From NCBI RefSeq assembly GCF_024323335.1, contig NC_066584.1:234686994-234750993 (forward strand): 64,000 nt of DNA. The letters run 5' to 3'. This document shows, one piece after another, positions 46,920-59,002 of this stretch. Source of the DNA: Lathyrus oleraceus (lineage: Eukaryota; Streptophyta; Magnoliopsida; Fabales; Fabaceae). Made by a program: the position numbers and the translations under genes. The notes under the pieces are model-generated. The model searched no databases. It was not told where the DNA came from and saw only the letters and a list, made by a program, of their open reading frames with translations. Each line of letters starts with the position of its first letter. The first letter of the stretch is position 1.

Positions 46920-49278
46920 TGTCGCATCTCGAAAAATACGATTCCTCGCGATGGTCGCGGAAAAAAATTATGTTCGAACAGAGTCGCCACCGAACTTTAT
47001 TTATCCCAATGAAGGGATAGGAAAATATCGATAAAACCTTTAGGAAATAGAATAATGGTCGTCGCAACCATATTCGGGTTCGGGAGTGGATTACGTAAGG
47101 GGAAGGTATTAGCACCCCTTACGTCCGTTGTACTCAACGAGAACCTTTTAGTTCTAATTTGTGTTTCGAGTGTTAATTTATGTTTGTTTGTTATCTTTAG
47201 GTTGTAAAATTATTAAAAATAGAAATGGATGAGAACCTCAGAAAGGAGAAAGGGGAGGTTTTTTTATTAGTGTGCTCGCGAAGATACAACAATCTCCTGC
47301 CTACGTATCCTTATGGTATAATAAGGAAATCAGAGCATTCGTAGTTCGGGGAACTACGGTTGGTTGGTGTTTTTTATTGAACAACTGTTTTAAATCACAT
47401 TCTAAAGGCTAAACGCTGGCTTGTCTACTCTCGGCGGAGGCTTAAGCATTGGTTTGTTGTGCGCATTAGAAAGGATTAACAGTGTTATTTCTGAAAAGAG
47501 TTTTGGTCACACGGGGGTGACAAGTTGAATTAACGTGTTGGGTGTTTTGATTGGTTGAGATGTTTTTGGTTGCACTGGGGCAAGGAAGGATAAACTTGGT
47601 AGGTTAAGATATTTTTGGTTGGATGACGATTACTCGGATAGTTGAGTAAGACAACTCGTATCCTAATAGTCGGGAAAGGGAATAGAAGACTCTAGACCAC
47701 CTTCTTTTTCATCCTTAATTATAGAAAGGATTGGATAATAATTAAGGTGTTTTGAAAGGATGACGAACACTCGGATAATCGAGTAAGACAACTCGTATCC
47801 CAATAGTCGGAAAAGGGAATAGAAGACTCTAGACCACTTTCTTTTTCATCTGAGTGATTATGAAAATAGGTTTGTGTATGATTGATGTATTTTTTAGAAT
47901 AAACGACAAGTACTTGAGTGGCTGAGTAAGACTACTCATATCCAAGCATTTGAGAAGAGGAATTGAAAACTCAAGACCATCTCCCTTTTCGTATAGTTTT
48001 GATTGAGAATGATTTGACTTATGGTATAAGTTGGTGGAAAAATGACAATTGTTCGACTGACCGAGTAAGAGAACTCGTATTCAAACAATTGAGGAGAGAA
48101 GTTGAAGACTCAAAGTCATCTCCTTTTTCATTTCATTATTATGAAAGTGTTTTGATTTAATCAGGGTTTGGAAGTTTGTAGAGGAACGACAATTATTTGA
48201 CTAACCAAGTAAGAGAACTTGTATTCAAATAATCGAGGAGAAAAACTGAAAACTCAAAGTCATTCGTTTCATTAATATGAGTATGAACTCGATTTGATTG
48301 TGCTTAGGTGGATAGAAATGACGACTATTTGACTAACCGAGTAAGAGAACTCGTATTCAAATAATCGAGGAGAGGAATTGAAAACTCAAAGCCATCCCCC
48401 TTTTCATTTCCAAATGAAATGGTGTTTGATTGTGATTTTTAATTTGAATGAAAATACTCGACATTGGATCGAGGTTTTAAATTCGTGTTTTGTGAATAAA
48501 TTGGATTTTAGTGAATTAATCATCTAATCGATTAATTAAAACCGGATAGATCTCATTGTAAGAAGGCCCAAGAGTAAGCCATGTGAGGTTGATGACGATG
48601 CTTTTACAAGCGATCGACTTACAACGGTGTGGAAATGGTCTCGATATTGAATCAAGAGTTGTGCGATTTTGAATGATTTTATCATGGTTTTGAATTAATG
48701 AGGAAATGGAAGGAAATTGAATTTGTATTGGAAAATGATAGAAACCGATCAATTTTTTAATTACCAAAGTTAATTGATTAAAATTTGATTAAATCAATTA
48801 ATTAATATAATCAAAATTAATCATCAAAATTATTTGATTAAATCAAATATTCAAGGTAATTAAAATTAATTATTAAAAATAACTAATTTAAATGAATTTT
48901 AATTAACTAATATATATTTAGAACAAAATTGGTTTAAAAATAATTGAAACGAATTAACAAACAATGTGCCCAAAGTTAGTTTGTACATAGCGACAATGGT
49001 ATTGACGTGTCGTACGTAATGGACCAAAGCGCGGTGAAACCGTATTGATATATCAAAAGAAAATCCAATCATTGCAACAATATATATAAATGTTGAATCG
49101 ATGGATTAAAATTCGATTTATTTAAGAACAGTTTTGATTTCAAAAATAACTAAAATGTTCTTTTGACATAAAACCCTTAAGTTCAAAGACATCACAAAAA
49201 GAGATACAAGATAATTATTGATAGGCCGAAACCTAAGTCAATAAGAAACAAAACAGAATTTATTAGATTAAATTAACC
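46920..49278 (-). repeat. LTR copy 2 (truncated) of the Ogre/Tat element
   Basis: Truncated at the same base as copy 1. It shares variants with copy 3 (GGCGGAGGC, CTTATGGTATAAT, TTTTAGAATAAACG). It acts as boundary between the two array units and contains the six-unit 138-bp repeat at 47622-48415. Confidence 0.9.
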
Positions 49279-49538
49279 CTTTAATCTTTGCTAAAACAAC
49301 AATTTGATAAGTGAATGGGAGAAATATTTTTTATATCAATGGAAAAAATGAGTGAATACGAAAGGATTCGTTCAAAACATGCATAATCATTTCATTAATA
49401 TTACCATTAAAGGAAATCAACAATACTTGAAAGCAGATAAGTACTTAACATGCAAAGAAAAATACAAATGAAATGCGAGGAATAGCCAAATGGTTGCCAG
49501 GGCAGGGGAATCTCTCTCGTGCCTGGTTCACTACTGGG

Positions 49539-50967
49539 CTAGCCTTCTTCAGAGTAGTGGTATTTCTCCTCATCGAGACTAGTACGATAATCATCTTCAG
49601 ACCTATTCTCGGAAATCTCCTCCACCGATTGGACTGATGGACCCACACAACTAGGCGACGCAGTATTATTGATTTGCAAGCTTCGAGGCGCAAGTGAGAA
49701 CATCTTGGAATCAAGCAGATTTTGTACCTTTCTTTTGAGCACCTTACAGTCTTCAGTTGAATGCCCTTGTGCCCCAGCATGGAAGTCACATCGAGCATTG
49801 GCGTCAAAGCCTGGTGGATATGGAGGACTTACTGGTTTTATCTCCTTTGGCACTATCAGTCCTCTCTTGATCAAATATGGAAGTAATTGACTGTATGGCA
49901 TTGGAAGCGGATCAATATGTCTCTCCGGCTTCCTTGGCCTTTGCTGAGCATGTTGGCGCTGCTGATGCGGAGTATTCTGCCGTTTGTATGGCTGTTGAGG
50001 TGGAATCTGCTGTTGATACTGAGGAGATCCTCGACTTGTAGGATACTGATAAGGAGAGGATGGTCTCTGATATGGAGCTTGTGGGATTTCCCAAACTGCA
50101 TTAACTTCAACCTCTTCTTCCTTTGGGGGACTGGCAATAGATTCACTCTCAATGCTCTGGCTTTTTGAGGCGCATTGGATTCTTCCACTTTTGAGGTTGC
50201 ACTCGATACGTTCTCCGATTGACACCAAGTGAGCGAAGTCTGATGCTGCACTACTAATCATCCTTTCAAAGTAAGGACTTTGCAAGGTATCCCTGAATAA
50301 TTCCATAACTTCTTTGTCTAAGAGTGGTGGTTCAACGCGACCTGCTAATTCTCTCCATCTTTGGGCATACCCTCTGAAGGATTCGTTGTTTTCTTGAGAC
50401 AAGGCCCTCAGCTGCCTGCGATCGGGAGCCATGTCCAAATTGTATTTGTACTGCTTCAAAAAGGCATTAGCTAGATCTATCCACGACTGAACATGATTCC
50501 TTTCTAACTTCATATACCAACTCAATGATGCCCCAGTCAAACTGTCCTGAAAACAGTGAATCATTAGTTTATCATTGTGGGCATGAGAGGTCATTTTTCG
50601 ACAAAACATCACCAAATGGTGCTTTGGACAACTATCCCCTTTGTACTTCTCAAATTCTGGTATTTTGAATTTTGGGGGTATAACTAGGCCAGGTACCAAA
50701 CACATGTCTAAGGCACTCTGTTCAACAGTATCTTGTCCTTCTATGGCCTTGAGTCTTTTCTCTAGCACACAACATCTTTTAGCAATCTCATTATCTTGTA
50801 GTTGTTCAGTATTAACCACAAGGCTCATCCCATGGGAATCTGACCCAGAGAATGCAAAGCTATGATACTCAACATCATCATGATATGAGGAAACCTTATC
50901 TCGAACAATATGACGTTCTTGTACAACCGAGTTATTAACTGGGGTTTGCATAGGCCGAGGTTGGGTA
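49539..50967 (-). pseudogene. Ogre/Tat gag copy 2, N-terminus replaced by chromovirus LTR
   Basis: Same protein as gag copy 1 and uninterrupted across the CTCAA site, so this segment derives from a copy that never had the chromovirus (text YHSFAFSGSDSHGMSLVVNT continues through it). The open frame starts at 50951 (MQTPVNNSVVQERHIVRDKV). Upstream, at 50964-50967, the sequence jumps into the chromovirus LTR, so about 70 N-terminal codons are missing. It differs from copy 1 at only a few positions. Confidence 0.9.
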
Positions 50968-51863
50968 TAGATATTAGTAGAGTGTGATAATACTGTGTTT
51001 GATTATGTGGCATGATGTGATATGCTTTTGTGATAGAATGTGTTAATGATGATGATAACATGACGATATGATGCTGTTGTTGCTATGTTGATTATGATGC
51101 ATGCTTGGTGTGCATGCATTCATGAAAGGCCGATGCCTAGTGATGTACGGACTGAGTTCCAATGATGTTGTTGACTCCGGGCTTGTTGAGAGGCTTGGTT
51201 CCTTGCGGGGAACTCGGATTCTATGGTGATGAATCTGGGAGTGGTGATCCTGTAGTTGGTCACAAAATGGGTATACCGAGTCGTGTTGAGTCATGCATGG
51301 GTGTGTGCATTGCATTTGATATGTTGTTTTGTTGATGTTCATGAATATGTTGATTATGATGATTATGATGAGCTGTGTTGGCATATGTGAAATATATTTA
51401 TGTTTATATTTCTGTCGTTATATTATTATTTAATAATGTAATTCTCACCCCTTCTGCATGTGTTTATGTTCATCTATGATGAGCAATGTGCAGATAAAGA
51501 GGAGTAGCTATTGTTGAGGTTTGAAGAATAAGTGTAGAGTTATTCTACAGAGTCGAGTCAAATGCTCTGGTCATGTGACACCGGGGTTATGGGATTCGAT
51601 AGATAATTGATTATTATTTACGTTGTTTATGATGACTAACATGTTGAGATGTTTTGTTGAGATAATGTTGAACCATTATTATGAATTGTTATATGATGAA
51701 TGATAATATTAATGTTGTTGTCCGCTGCGAAGTTTTAATAAAATAAATAATATGTTTTATGTTGTGATGCGATAATTGTTATGTTGTAAGAAATGTAAAC
51801 TCTTCTACATGTTGTACTCTGATAATCTATTTAAATATGTCGTTTGGGTAGAAGGGTGTTACA
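50968..51863 (+). repeat. 3' part of a chromovirus LTR in a chimeric junction
   Basis: About 900 bp matching 38399-39294 and 44752-45647, beginning TATAGATATTAGTAG right after gag and ending TGTTACA, then CTCAA and the gag N-terminus. It carries the AAAATAAAT form found in the 5' LTR, not the one-base-deleted form of the present 3' LTR. Its right flank proves that it comes from the 3' LTR of the same insertion event. Confidence 0.92.
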
Positions 51864-52130
51864 CTCAACATCATCATGATATGAGGAACCCTTATCTCGA
51901 ACAATATGACGTTCTTGTACAACCGAGTTATTAACTGGGGTTTGCATAGGCCGAGGTTGGGTAAGATCATTTACTGGAGGCGGAACTACATTCTCAATAA
52001 CTGCAGTCTGTTGAACGTTGTCATCTCTCTTCGCTAAAGCTATCATGGCTTCTACAAGTTGGTCTACCTGGTTTTTCATTGAGTCAACATCTCCTCTTAA
52101 TGCAATGTGGCTTTGCTTTAGCGGATCCAT
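51864..52130 (-). pseudogene. Ogre/Tat gag N-terminus, second copy
   Basis: Identical in translation to 45648-45914 (MDPLKQSHIALRGDVDSMKN start) and flanked by the CTCAA and the chromovirus LTR end, as in copy 1. It shares AGGAACCCTTATC with copy 1, whereas gag copy 2 to its left reads AGGAAACCTTATC. No downstream gag follows it. Confidence 0.9.
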
Positions 52131-53115
52131 GGTCTTTCAAGAGCTACTTCAAGTCCGATACAAGTGTCAGGAATTCAACTGCAGGTGATGGACGAAGAAT
52201 GGATGAGTTTTTTTGTATTTATTTTTGTGTGGAAAATGATATGAAATGTATGATGATGAATGCAAATGCAATGATCAACTGCGGGTCATGGCAGATGTTG
52301 TATTTATTTATGTATGAAGGTAGTGACATGTTTAAGATCACAGGTTCAAAGTGTTCTCAGATGGATCAACATAACGAGTAAACGACATGTATCTCTGATT
52401 AATGGAACTCCATGGGTAGGCTCTACAGTTGGTAGGTTCCCAGAGTCATGGATATTTCTTGAGGACGTCGCTGCCGTGACGAAAACTCGTCGGACAATAA
52501 TATCCTTAAGAAGATCTCGTCTAGGTGAGGTCTTCGTATTGTCCCAACAAGGAAAACTCCATGAGGATTCTACTACACGACTCTCGAGTCCAGGGTTCTA
52601 ACAAGGTTCTCAGAGTCATAGATCGAGGTTGGGAATATTACTGTAAGATAGTAATACGTCCAAGGGATCTCATCTGATTGGGGCTTTCGTATTAACCCAA
52701 CAAGTCTGAAACTTTGTAGGTTAATACTACATAACCACCGGATATAGTGGGTTAAAAGGTCCCTAGAGTCATTGATCCAACTTGAGAGTACTATCGTCGT
52801 GACGAAAACTCGTCGGGCAATAATATCTCAAGAGAATCTCCTCTAGGCGGGGTCTTCGTATCTTCCCAACAAGGAAGACTCCTTGTGGGCGTCCACTACG
52901 CAACCACCAACTTAAACTTATGGTTTTTCTCAGGCTCGGGTAGAGAGCCTATCTCACAAAGTATCACCAACCAGAGGCCCCCAAATAAGACATAGTCAAT
53001 AAATCACAATATAATAATTATGATAGAATAATAATAGCAGAATAGAAAAATAACAGAGAAACAAACAAAATTAACACACAATACAGAAACTGAACTAAAT
53101 TAGGCTTCACTCTCA
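52131..53115 (-). other. 5' leader of the Ogre/Tat element, copy 2
   Basis: Near-identical duplicate of 45915-46899, including the three 160-bp units at 52439-52916. Confidence 0.8.
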
Positions 53116-53133
53116 TCCCCAGCAGAGTCGCCA
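53116..53133 (-). other. Primer-binding site of the Ogre/Tat element, copy 2
   Basis: Same 18-nt site as at 46900-46917, next to the full-length 5' LTR. Confidence 0.8.
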
Positions 53134-55808
53134 TCTGTCGCATCTCGAAAATACGATTCCTCGCGATGGTCGCGGAAAAAAATTATGTTCGAACAGAGTC
53201 GCCACCGAACTTTATTTATCCCAATGAAGGGATAGGAAAATATCGATAAAACCTTTAGGAAATAGAATAATGGTCGTCGCAACCATATTCGGGTTCGGGA
53301 GTGGATTACGTAAGGGGAAGGTATTAGCACCCCTTACGTCCGTTGTACTCAACGAGAACCTTTTAGTTCTAATTTGTGTTTCGAGTGTTAATTTATGTTT
53401 GTTTGTTATCTTTAGGTTGTAAAATTATTAAAAATAGAAATGGATGAGAACCTCAGAAAGGAGAAAGGGGAGGTTTTTTTATTAGTGTGCTCGCGAAGAT
53501 ACAACAATCTCCTGCCTACGTATCCTTATGGTATAATAAGGAAATCAGAGCATTCGTAGTTCGGGGAACTACGGTTGGTTGGTGTTTTTTATTGAACAAC
53601 TGTTTTAAATCACATTCTAAAGGCTAAACGCTGGCTTGTCTACTCTCGGCGGAGGCTTAAGCATTGGTTTGTTGTGCGCATTAGAAAGGATTAACAGTGT
53701 TATTTCTGAAAAGAGTTTTGGTCACACGGGGGTGACAAGTTGAATTAACGTGTTGGGTGTTTTGATTGGTTGAGATGTTTTTGGTTGCACTGGGGCAAGG
53801 AAGGATAAACTTGGTAGGTTAAGATATTTTTGGTTGGATGACGATTACTCGGATAGTTGAGTAAGACAACTCGTATCCTAATAGTCGGGAAAGGGAATAG
53901 AAGACTCTAGACCACCTTCTTTTTCATCCTTAATTATAGAAAGGATTGGATAATAATTAAGGTGTTTTGAAAGGATGACGAACACTCGGATAATCGAGTA
54001 AGACAACTCGTATCCCAATAGTCGGAAAAGGGAATAGAAGACTCTAGACCACTTTCTTTTTCATCTGAGTGATTATGAAAATAGGTTTGTGTATGATTGA
54101 TGTATTTTTTAGAATAAACGACAAGTACTTGAGTGGCTGAGTAAGACTACTCATATCCAAGCATTTGAGAAGAGGAATTGAAAACTCAAGACCATCTCCC
54201 TTTTCGTATAGTTTTGATTGAGAATGATTTGACTTATGGTATAAGTTGGTGGAAAAATGACAATTGTTCGACTGACCGAGTAAGAGAACTCGTATTCAAA
54301 CAATTGAGGAGAGAAGTTGAAGACTCAAAGTCATCTCCTTTTTCATTTCATTATTATGAAAGTGTTTTGATTTAATCAGGGTTTGGAAGTTTGTAGAGGA
54401 ACGACAATTATTTGACTAACCAAGTAAGAGAACTTGTATTCAAATAATCGAGGAGAAAAACTGAAAACTCAAAGTCATTCGTTTCATTAATATGAGTATG
54501 AACTCGATTTGATTGTGCTTAGGTGGATAGAAATGACGACTATTTGACTAACCGAGTAAGAGAACTCGTATTCAAATAATCGAGGAGAGGAATTGAAAAC
54601 TCAAAGCCATCCCCCTTTTCATTTCCAAATGAAATGGTGTTTGATTGTGATTTTTAATTTGAATGAAAATACTCGACATTGGATCGAGGTTTTAAATTCG
54701 TGTTTTGTGAATAAATTGGATTTTAGTGAATTAATCATCTAATCGATTAATTAAAACCGGATAGATCTCATTGTAAGAAGGCCCAAGAGTAAGCCATGTG
54801 AGGTTGATGACGATGCTTTTACAAGCGATCGACTTACAACGGTGTGGAAATGGTCTCGATATTGAATCAAGAGTTGTGCGATTTTGAATGATTTTATCAT
54901 GGTTTTGAATTAATGAGGAAATGGAAGGAAATTGAATTTGTATTGGAAAATGATAGAAACCGATCAATTTTTTAATTACCAAAGTTAATTGATTAAAATT
55001 TGATTAAATCAATTAATTAATATAATCAAAATTAATCATCAAAATTATTTGATTAAATCAAATATTCAAGGTAATTAAAATTAATTATTAAAAATAATTA
55101 ATTTAAATGAATTTTAATTAACTAATATATATATTTAGAACAAAATTGGTTTAAAAATAATTGAAACGAATTAACAAACAATGTGCCCAAAGTTAGTTTG
55201 TACATAGCGACAATGGTATTGACGTGTCGTACGTAATGGACCAAAGCGCGGTGAAACCGTATTGATATATCAAAAGAAAATCCAATCATTGCAACAATAT
55301 ATATAAATGTTGAATCGATGGATTAAAATTCGATTTATTTAAGAACAGTTTTGATTTCAAAAAATAACTAAAATGTTCTTTTGACATAAAACCCTTAAGT
55401 TCAAAGACATCACAAAAAGAGATACAAGATAATTATTGATAGGCCGAAACCTAAGTCAATAAGAAACAAAACAGAATTTATTAGATTAAATTAACCTATT
55501 ACTTAAACCTAAAGAAAATCACCCAACAAATAAATGAATGATAAAAACTTATCTTAGAAAAAACTTAATGATTTCTAACTGTTAATTATTATTTACAAAG
55601 CAAAATTGCTTAGTGAAATGAAAATAGTATTTAAGAAAGAAAAAAAAATGAGACAATTTAATCATGTATTTTCCATCACCATACTATTAATGCTACAATG
55701 CTATTAATGCTACAGTATGCATCATCATACACATCCACACTATCAGTATTATGATAAAAGTAATATAAACACAAATTTACACAAATTTACAGCAGTACAC
55801 AAAATTCA

Positions 55809-55908
55809 CTGTCATATCAGTATCCATTATGCAGAAAATTTAAACATAAAAACTCACACTATCATATCAGTATCCATTATGCAGAAAATTTTAAAACTCA
55901 CACTATCA
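55809..55908. repeat. 50-bp tandem duplication in the Ogre/Tat LTR
   Basis: CATATCAGTATCCATTATGC followed by AGAAAATTT occurs at 55813 and 55863. Confidence 0.85.
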
Positions 55909-57651
55909 AAAGACAAATCTCTAACAGATCCAATAGGAAAAATCCGGAAATAAAAGAGAGCTTCGTCATCCTTCACCAATCAAATTCATAAACAAAAGTA
56001 TATATCCTCCATTAACAAAACATTTCATGGGATCGAATCTACAACAACAAGACGTACAAACACCGCCGCGGAATCGAATAAAAGACATACACAAAGTAGT
56101 ATAATACAAAAAATAAATCATGTTGTTACCATGATGTCGAAGGTTGTTGTCGTGAATGATCGGTCGAAGAAATTCGGCATTGAGATTTATGCAATAAAGC
56201 CGACATGTAATGCAACCATATTGAAACCGAAACAAATATTAGAGCTATAAGCATGATTTAACAGCTAGAACAGAACCAGAATATGATACAAGTTCATGTT
56301 CATAACAGTATTTTCAACATTATAATATCGAATACCAAAACGGTATAACCCAATCGGAAAGGAAGTAAATATGCAATTGAAACAGAAATATAATCGAAAC
56401 ATTTACACATCGAAGCTGCGAATGATATTCAATTTTAAACGCGACAACTTAAGCATACAACAACAACAACACGATCACATCAAAAATACCCCGAAAAAGA
56501 ACATTACGACATTATAATACCAACAATCAACATAGATTAATGCAACCAAATCTAAATCAAAATAGTGGCTATAACCAACAGCGTAATATCAAGGAAAACG
56601 CAACACAAACTGCTACCGTAACGCGAAACCACTTTAATCCCGCAGCAAGAAAATGATAGCATTAAACATGTAACAAATTCATTGCAATCAATACCAAACT
56701 GCTTCAATACAACTCAATACGAAGTTTAATATGTCTATGAAATCAACATGATGCGATTAGCGGAACGTAAAGAGAATAACACTAAAAAATATTGGATATA
56801 ACAATAAACAAAAGCCTTGCCCATAAGAGCCACTTCTCCAAACAGAAAACCAATTGGACATGACAAATGCAAGTAGCAATTAAAATTATCATAATAACAA
56901 AAGCCTTCTAAAGTTGGTTACAACAACACCTTGGTAAGACAATTTACAAACAGAACACAATAGGAAACCAGTAGAAAACAATGAGGCCATAGTCATATTC
57001 AAAAAACACTACCTAATGGAATCAATCTCAGAACATCCACACTCTATAATACTTGCAACAGTTTGTGACACAACAGACACAACAGAAATCAATAAAAATT
57101 TAATGTAATAACAGAGTTAATATCAAAATCACAACACCACAAGCATACGAAATTGATATTTTTACCGAAGCGGTGTCACTGCTGTCGTTTGTTGTCACTG
57201 CGGAGTTGGAAGGTTTGTTGCTTGGTTTCGCCTGTTGGGGAAGAGAGGATCTGCGTCGCGGTTGGTTGTGGTGAATTTAGAAGAGCAAACCGTGGCGGCG
57301 GCGATGTCGGTGAACAAAGGTGGATTCACCTGAGTGTGAAGGAGTTCGGTTATTGACACAGCGGTGAGGTCTGGAATTTATCGCCGGAATATATGAGGAA
57401 GATGGCGGATGGTTCAAAATTGACGGTGGTTGAGAGATGATGCGGCGACGTAGTGGTAGTGGTGGCGATTCACGGCGGTTATTCTAGGTTGTTTCGGCGG
57501 AAGCGAAAATGAGGTGTTAGTGTGAGGGAGTGACAGTGAGTTTATGGCTGTGATGGTTAAGGGAAGAAGAAAGGTGCACGGTGGATGGTGGAGGCGACGG
57601 TGGGGTGTCGCGGTAAGGAAGAAAGCTGTACAGCTTTTCCTTTTTCTCTTT

Positions 57652-57660
57652 TTTTTTATA
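57652..57660 (-). promoter_or_regulatory. Candidate TATA box of the Ogre/Tat LTR
   Basis: TATAAAAAA on the minus strand within a polypyrimidine/polypurine tract (CTTTCTCTTTT on plus), upstream of the GC-richer segment that would be the transcript start. Confidence 0.4.
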
Positions 57661-58465
57661 CTTTCTCTTTTCTTTTTTGGAGAGTGAAAGGGTGGGAAAG
57701 AAGAGAGGACCTGTGAATCTGTGTGAGAGATAAGTGTATTAAATGAGGGTTGCTGGTGAGAGAGAGATAAATTCTTTTTTTTTTATTATTTCCTATGTAA
57801 CCGTTGAGGGATAGATCCGTTGGTACCAGCTGTCAATAATTCTTTAGACCAACCTATTTTATTATTATTTCTATTAGTATGTTTAAGTAAAAAAACAAAT
57901 AATAATAAAAAAGAGTTTAGGAATAGATTCAAAATCAAATAAGATAATCTCAAAATAATTTCTTATTTATTTTTATTTAGTTTTATTGATTATTTTGAAA
58001 ATAAAAATGACTGAATGCAACTAAAAATATCGGGCAAAAAAGTGTTCAAAAAATTAAATCGGATGCACTAAAATGATCAGCGCAAAATATATTTATTGAA
58101 AAAATACAGCGTTTCTTCAAATTCTGAAATAAATTCGCACCGGTTAAAAAGATCAGGCGGGTCAAAATGTAATCGAAACAGTCGCTGAAAAATATAACGA
58201 GTATACCAGGTTAAACTACGTGAACCGTAGGTTAATAATACTGGCGTCTCTAATTTTAATTTTGAGACTTTTTACCCGCTGATTTTGCATGTTCTTGAGA
58301 AACGAATTAACCAATTTGTCTGTGTTTTCAATAAATTTATCCTGACTGATATTTTAGGTATTATTCATGATGAAATGCATGTTATGTGGTACAACTGATG
58401 CAAATTGAAAATGAAATCGATTTTACAAAAATTTAAATATGCCCGGACAAAATTGGGGTATGACA

Positions 58466-58470
58466 GCAAC
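58466..58470. other. Target-site duplication GCAAC (right)
   Basis: Second copy of the site at 33510-33514. Copia gag resumes here. Confidence 0.93.
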
Positions 58471-58702
58471 GAATCCACAACGCATAAAGAACGTCTGAAA
58501 CAACGGGTTTGGGAAGAGTACCGTCGATAAATTTGTCTTTGTTCTTGGAGATCAACGCGATTTGCATTGAACGAGACCAGGTGTGGTAATTTTTGTTATC
58601 GAGCGGTGAAGAAACGAGAACAAGAGCCGGATTCTCGTTCGGATGCAGATAATAAGGATTAGCAGAGTTGGTAGCGAAATTCGTAAAACTCTGTGCAACC
58701 AT
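58471..58702 (-). pseudogene. Copia gag N-terminus, cut by the nested insertion
   Basis: The ATG at 58700-58702 opens MVAQSFTNFATNSANPYYLH, followed by NPALVLVSSPLDNKNYHTWS and DKFIDGTLPKPVVSDVL. This is the conserved start of copia gag (the PYYLHPSDNP-type block plus NYxTWSRSM). The domain continues at 33509 beyond the Ogre/Tat insertion. Confidence 0.92.
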
Positions 58703-58765
58703 TGTTGCAGAGAAAATAGCAAGAAGGAAGAAAGGGGAAGAACAATGGCTACCAGAGCTGGGATA

Positions 58766-58777
58766 GCTCTGATACCA
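58766..58777 (-). other. Primer-binding site of the copia element
   Basis: TGGTATCAGAGC on the minus strand directly abuts the 5' LTR. It is complementary to initiator tRNA-Met. Confidence 0.92.
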
Positions 58778-58997
58778 TGTCGATAGAACAAATGTTCATC
58801 ATGAATAGGAGATGAAAATACAATTAGGTATTCATCAAGAAGAAGAAGTTAGTTACATTCAAGAAGAAGAAGAAGAAAGTACTGTTTCATTGATGGATGA
58901 ATAATGATTACAACTTGGTTTATATATACACAAAATAGTGCTATGTAGTGTAAGCTAAGGTGTGTCCTCTGTACAATATAATGTGCTATCTCTAATA
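58778..58997 (-). repeat. 5' LTR of the copia element
   Basis: 220 bp matching 29097-29316 with six differences. It is followed by the ATAAT target duplication at 58998-59002 and also starts TATTAG in element orientation. Confidence 0.93.
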
Positions 58998-59002
58998 ATA
59001 AT

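Larger units (their letters stand above)
33515..58465 (-). mobile_element. Ogre/Tat-like Ty3/gypsy element, gag-only, rearranged as a tandem array
   Basis: It is bounded by TGTCGC ... ATGACA and a perfect GCAAC duplication. Element orientation is minus. It contains three LTR copies (33515-35873, 46920-49278, 53136-58465), two long Tat-type gag genes (36134-37467 plus 45653-45914, and 49539-50967), an extra gag 5' piece (51864-52130) and two 1-kb 5' leaders with tRNA primer sites. No protease, RT or integrase of this element is present, so movement would need a helper. LTR copies 1 and 2 are truncated at the same base, so the pol-less form predates the duplication. A chromovirus (37468-45647) sits in the first gag. 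Confidence 0.9.
53136..58465 (-). repeat. Full-length 5' LTR of the Ogre/Tat element (5.33 kb)
   Basis: In element orientation it begins TGTCATACCCCAATTTTGTC and ends ATGCGACA. The outer edge is fixed by the GCAAC duplication. The U5-side 2.36 kb is colinear with the other two LTR copies. The remaining 2.97 kb is present only here. A TATAAAAAAA near 57652-57660 on the minus strand is a candidate promoter, followed by a GC-richer leader (57150-57640). It also holds the 138-bp array (53837-54630) and a 50-bp duplication (55809-55908). A length over 5 kb is usual for Ogre. Confidence 0.88.
29097..58997 (-). mobile_element. Ty1/copia LTR retrotransposon, split by a 25-kb nested insertion
   Basis: Two 220-bp LTRs (29097-29316 and 58778-58997) flank gag (N-terminus at 58702, remainder from 33509 downward), protease, integrase, RT and RNase H on the minus strand. 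An iMet-type primer site lies beside the 5' LTR and a polypurine tract beside the 3' LTR. The order protease-integrase-RT is that of Ty1/copia. Without the inserted 24,951 bp and its duplicated GCAAC, the element is about 4.9 kb. The two LTRs differ at 6 of 220 positions by eye (about 2.7%), an insertion age of very roughly one million years at a commonly used plant rate (inference). A handful of stops and one homopolymer frameshift inactivate pol. Confidence 0.93.

Noticed and set aside
57153..57356. 67-codon plus-strand frame in the GC-richer LTR island
   Set aside because: Short, no recognisable domain, and antisense to the LTR's transcription.
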